From positions 1 through 20,834 of IMG/VR virus record IMGVR_UViG_3300046804_000570: DNA of 20,834 bases; one strand, written 5' to 3'. The stretch is from a virus. The notes under the pieces are model-generated. The model ran no database searches. It was not told where the DNA came from and was given only the letters and a program-made list of their open reading frames with translations. Numbering within the stretch: position 1 is the first letter of the stretch; each line of letters starts with the position of its first letter. Both the position numbers and the translations under genes were made by a program. Shown here piece by piece: positions 20,161 through 20,834 of this stretch.

Positions 20161-20370
20161 CTATGAATTTAAGTATTCGTTTATAACTTCTTCGAACTCT
20201 GTAATTACTTCTGGGTATCTAAGTTGACCCTTTTTGTTGTTGTAAATCTCTTGCTGAACTGCTGATGCTGTAAAAGATCTAGCAGTTATAGGAAGGATTC
20301 CTTTTTTATTTAACCTATCAGCAATAAGCTGATACATTATCATTTTAGGTATTTTACGCTTGTATGTCAT
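20161..20370 (-). CDS. Small basic protein, possible DNA-binding
   Basis: A 69-residue basic protein containing MYQLIADRLNKKGILPITARSF as a helix-turn, then SAVQQEIYNNKKGQLRYPEVITEFEEVINEYL. The spacing of two helices before the QQ segment resembles a helix-turn-helix, so it may be a small DNA-binding regulator, but the match is weak. It overlaps the end of the upstream gene by 17 nt. Confidence 0.55.
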   Translation of the reverse strand: MTYKRKIPKMIMYQLIADRLNKKGILPITARSFTASAVQQEIYNNKKGQLRYPEVITEFEEVINEYLNS

Positions 20371-20554
20371 CTTCTTTCTTGATTAATTTTTCGTACGGTC
20401 TAGTTCCGATTACTTTGTAACCTGACCACAATTGATCATCACAATATTTTAAATAATCTGCACTAGATTCAAATCTTTCTACGCTAGAATAATAATTGCC
20501 TGATGAAGATTTTAAATCTACACGCAATACTTGTGGATAAACTTCTGCTTCCAT
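20354..20554 (-). CDS. Small phage protein (66 residues), unknown
   Basis: A 66-residue protein starting MEAEVYPQVLRVDLKSSSGN and ending in an acidic, charged tail (LIKKEDDIQA). The phrase SADYLKYCDDQLWSGYKVIGTRPYEKL is not one I can assign. It starts one base after the stop of the upstream gene and is part of the early gene run. Confidence 0.55.
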   Translation of the reverse strand: MEAEVYPQVLRVDLKSSSGNYYSSVERFESSADYLKYCDDQLWSGYKVIGTRPYEKLIKKEDDIQA

Positions 20555-20555
20555 A

Positions 20556-20804
20556 TTAAAAAGGTAAATCGTTTTTATTTTCTGATGTCCAAATTACTTT
20601 GCCATTACCAAGATAATTCTTTGGTGTTTTAGCCTCACGCTCTTCTTTTGATTGTGATTGAAAAATACTTGCATTATTACCATACTTATCAACTTCGTCG
20701 TTGATTACAATTGTAACATTTAAGAATTGTCCTGTTTTACCATCAATTAATTTTGACATATCAAATTTAGTGATGTTTAGTGATGCGTTTAAAATAGTTG
20801 CCAT
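20556..20804 (-). CDS. Possible OB-fold/ssDNA-binding-like small protein
   Basis: An 82-residue protein, MATILNASLNITKFDMSKL onward, with FLNVTIVINDEVDKYGNNASIFQSQSKEE (about 28-56), YLGNGKVIW (64-72) and an acidic C-terminus ending DLPF. The five beta-like stretches and the acidic DLPF end recall the tail that bacterial single-stranded DNA-binding proteins use to recruit partners (DDDIPF type), so a small SSB-like role is possible. It is shorter than typical SSB (about 110 residues or more), and I know similar unassigned proteins in flavobacterial phages. The ATG overlaps the stop of a preceding frame (TAATG). Confidence 0.6.
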   Translation of the reverse strand: MATILNASLNITKFDMSKLIDGKTGQFLNVTIVINDEVDKYGNNASIFQSQSKEEREAKTPKNYLGNGKVIWTSENKNDLPF

Positions 20805-20834
20805 TAGCTAAGTTGTAATTTACGTTTTGTGAAT
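20804..20834 (-). CDS. C-terminal end of an upstream gene cut by the window edge
   Basis: One frame enters from the right edge, reads FTKRKLQLS and stops with TAA at 20804-20806, sharing bases with the next ATG (TAATG). The same coupling style is used elsewhere in this genome, so a real gene end is likely, but only nine codons are visible and its identity cannot be judged. Confidence 0.35.
   Translation of the reverse strand, partial: FTKRKLQLS

Noticed and set aside
1-20834. CRISPR arrays, tRNA genes, insertion sequences and an integrase
   Set aside because: No spaced direct repeats, cloverleaf-like segments, transposase or recombinase motifs were seen, so nothing here shows whether the phage is temperate.

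Overview
The window is a contiguous piece of the genome of a tailed bacteriophage (or prophage) whose host is very probably a member of the Bacteroidota, most likely a flavobacterium. The sequence is AT-rich and every credible gene lies on the minus strand, so transcription runs from the right edge to the left. Most gene starts have short A-rich leaders such as AAATAAA in place of a Shine-Dalgarno site. One promoter fits the Bacteroidota consensus exactly: TTTG, 19 bp, then TATATTTG. The virion proteins resemble those I associate with flavobacterial siphophages. No RNA gene for tRNA or rRNA, insertion sequence or CRISPR array is visible.

In transcription order, the right part (20834-19548) holds small early genes of unknown role. 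One of them, a coupled 43-residue gene, is easily missed. Next comes a promoter followed by a structured leader RNA (about 19528-19437). Its two hairpins carry exactly complementary 7-nt loops, and the second is also an intrinsic-terminator-like hairpin placed directly before the start codon of a DUF4373/Lin1244-type replication protein (19432-18671). That gene contains a tandem 11-bp repeat that could be origin iterons. A 250-residue unknown and a DUF6378-like protein follow.

The centre (17679-14030) is a tightly overlapping cassette that I read as a DNA-base hypermodification pathway. It encodes an SGNH-hydrolase-like protein, a protein resembling the amino-acid:DNA transferase / alpha-glutamyl-putrescinyl-thymine pyrophosphorylase families, a fold-type-II PLP enzyme, a thymidylate-synthase-fold hydroxymethylase and a MazG-like nucleotide pyrophosphohydrolase. 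The hydroxymethylase has Asp at the position that, in T4 gp42, selects dCMP over dUMP, so the modified base may be cytosine. The amino-acid hypermodification chemistry known to me is built on hydroxymethyluracil. After the cassette come a VRR-NUC nuclease, small genes including a 37-residue membrane peptide and a DUF3310 protein, and a small sigma-factor-like protein that may switch on late genes.

The left half is the virion module: small and large terminase, a tail-assembly-chaperone-like gene with a -1 frameshift at a T9 run, tail completion and tail-tip proteins, tape measure, XkdF-like protease, scaffold-like protein, major capsid protein, tail-tube-like protein, and the start of a probable portal gene cut by the left edge. 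Tail genes therefore precede capsid genes and the portal is near the end, which differs from the lambda/HK97 order. Three gene starts in this half share an 8-bp motif (ACGTTTAT) exactly 5 nt before the start codon, which may be a phage-specific late promoter or start signal. No gap longer than 300 bases lacks a gene.
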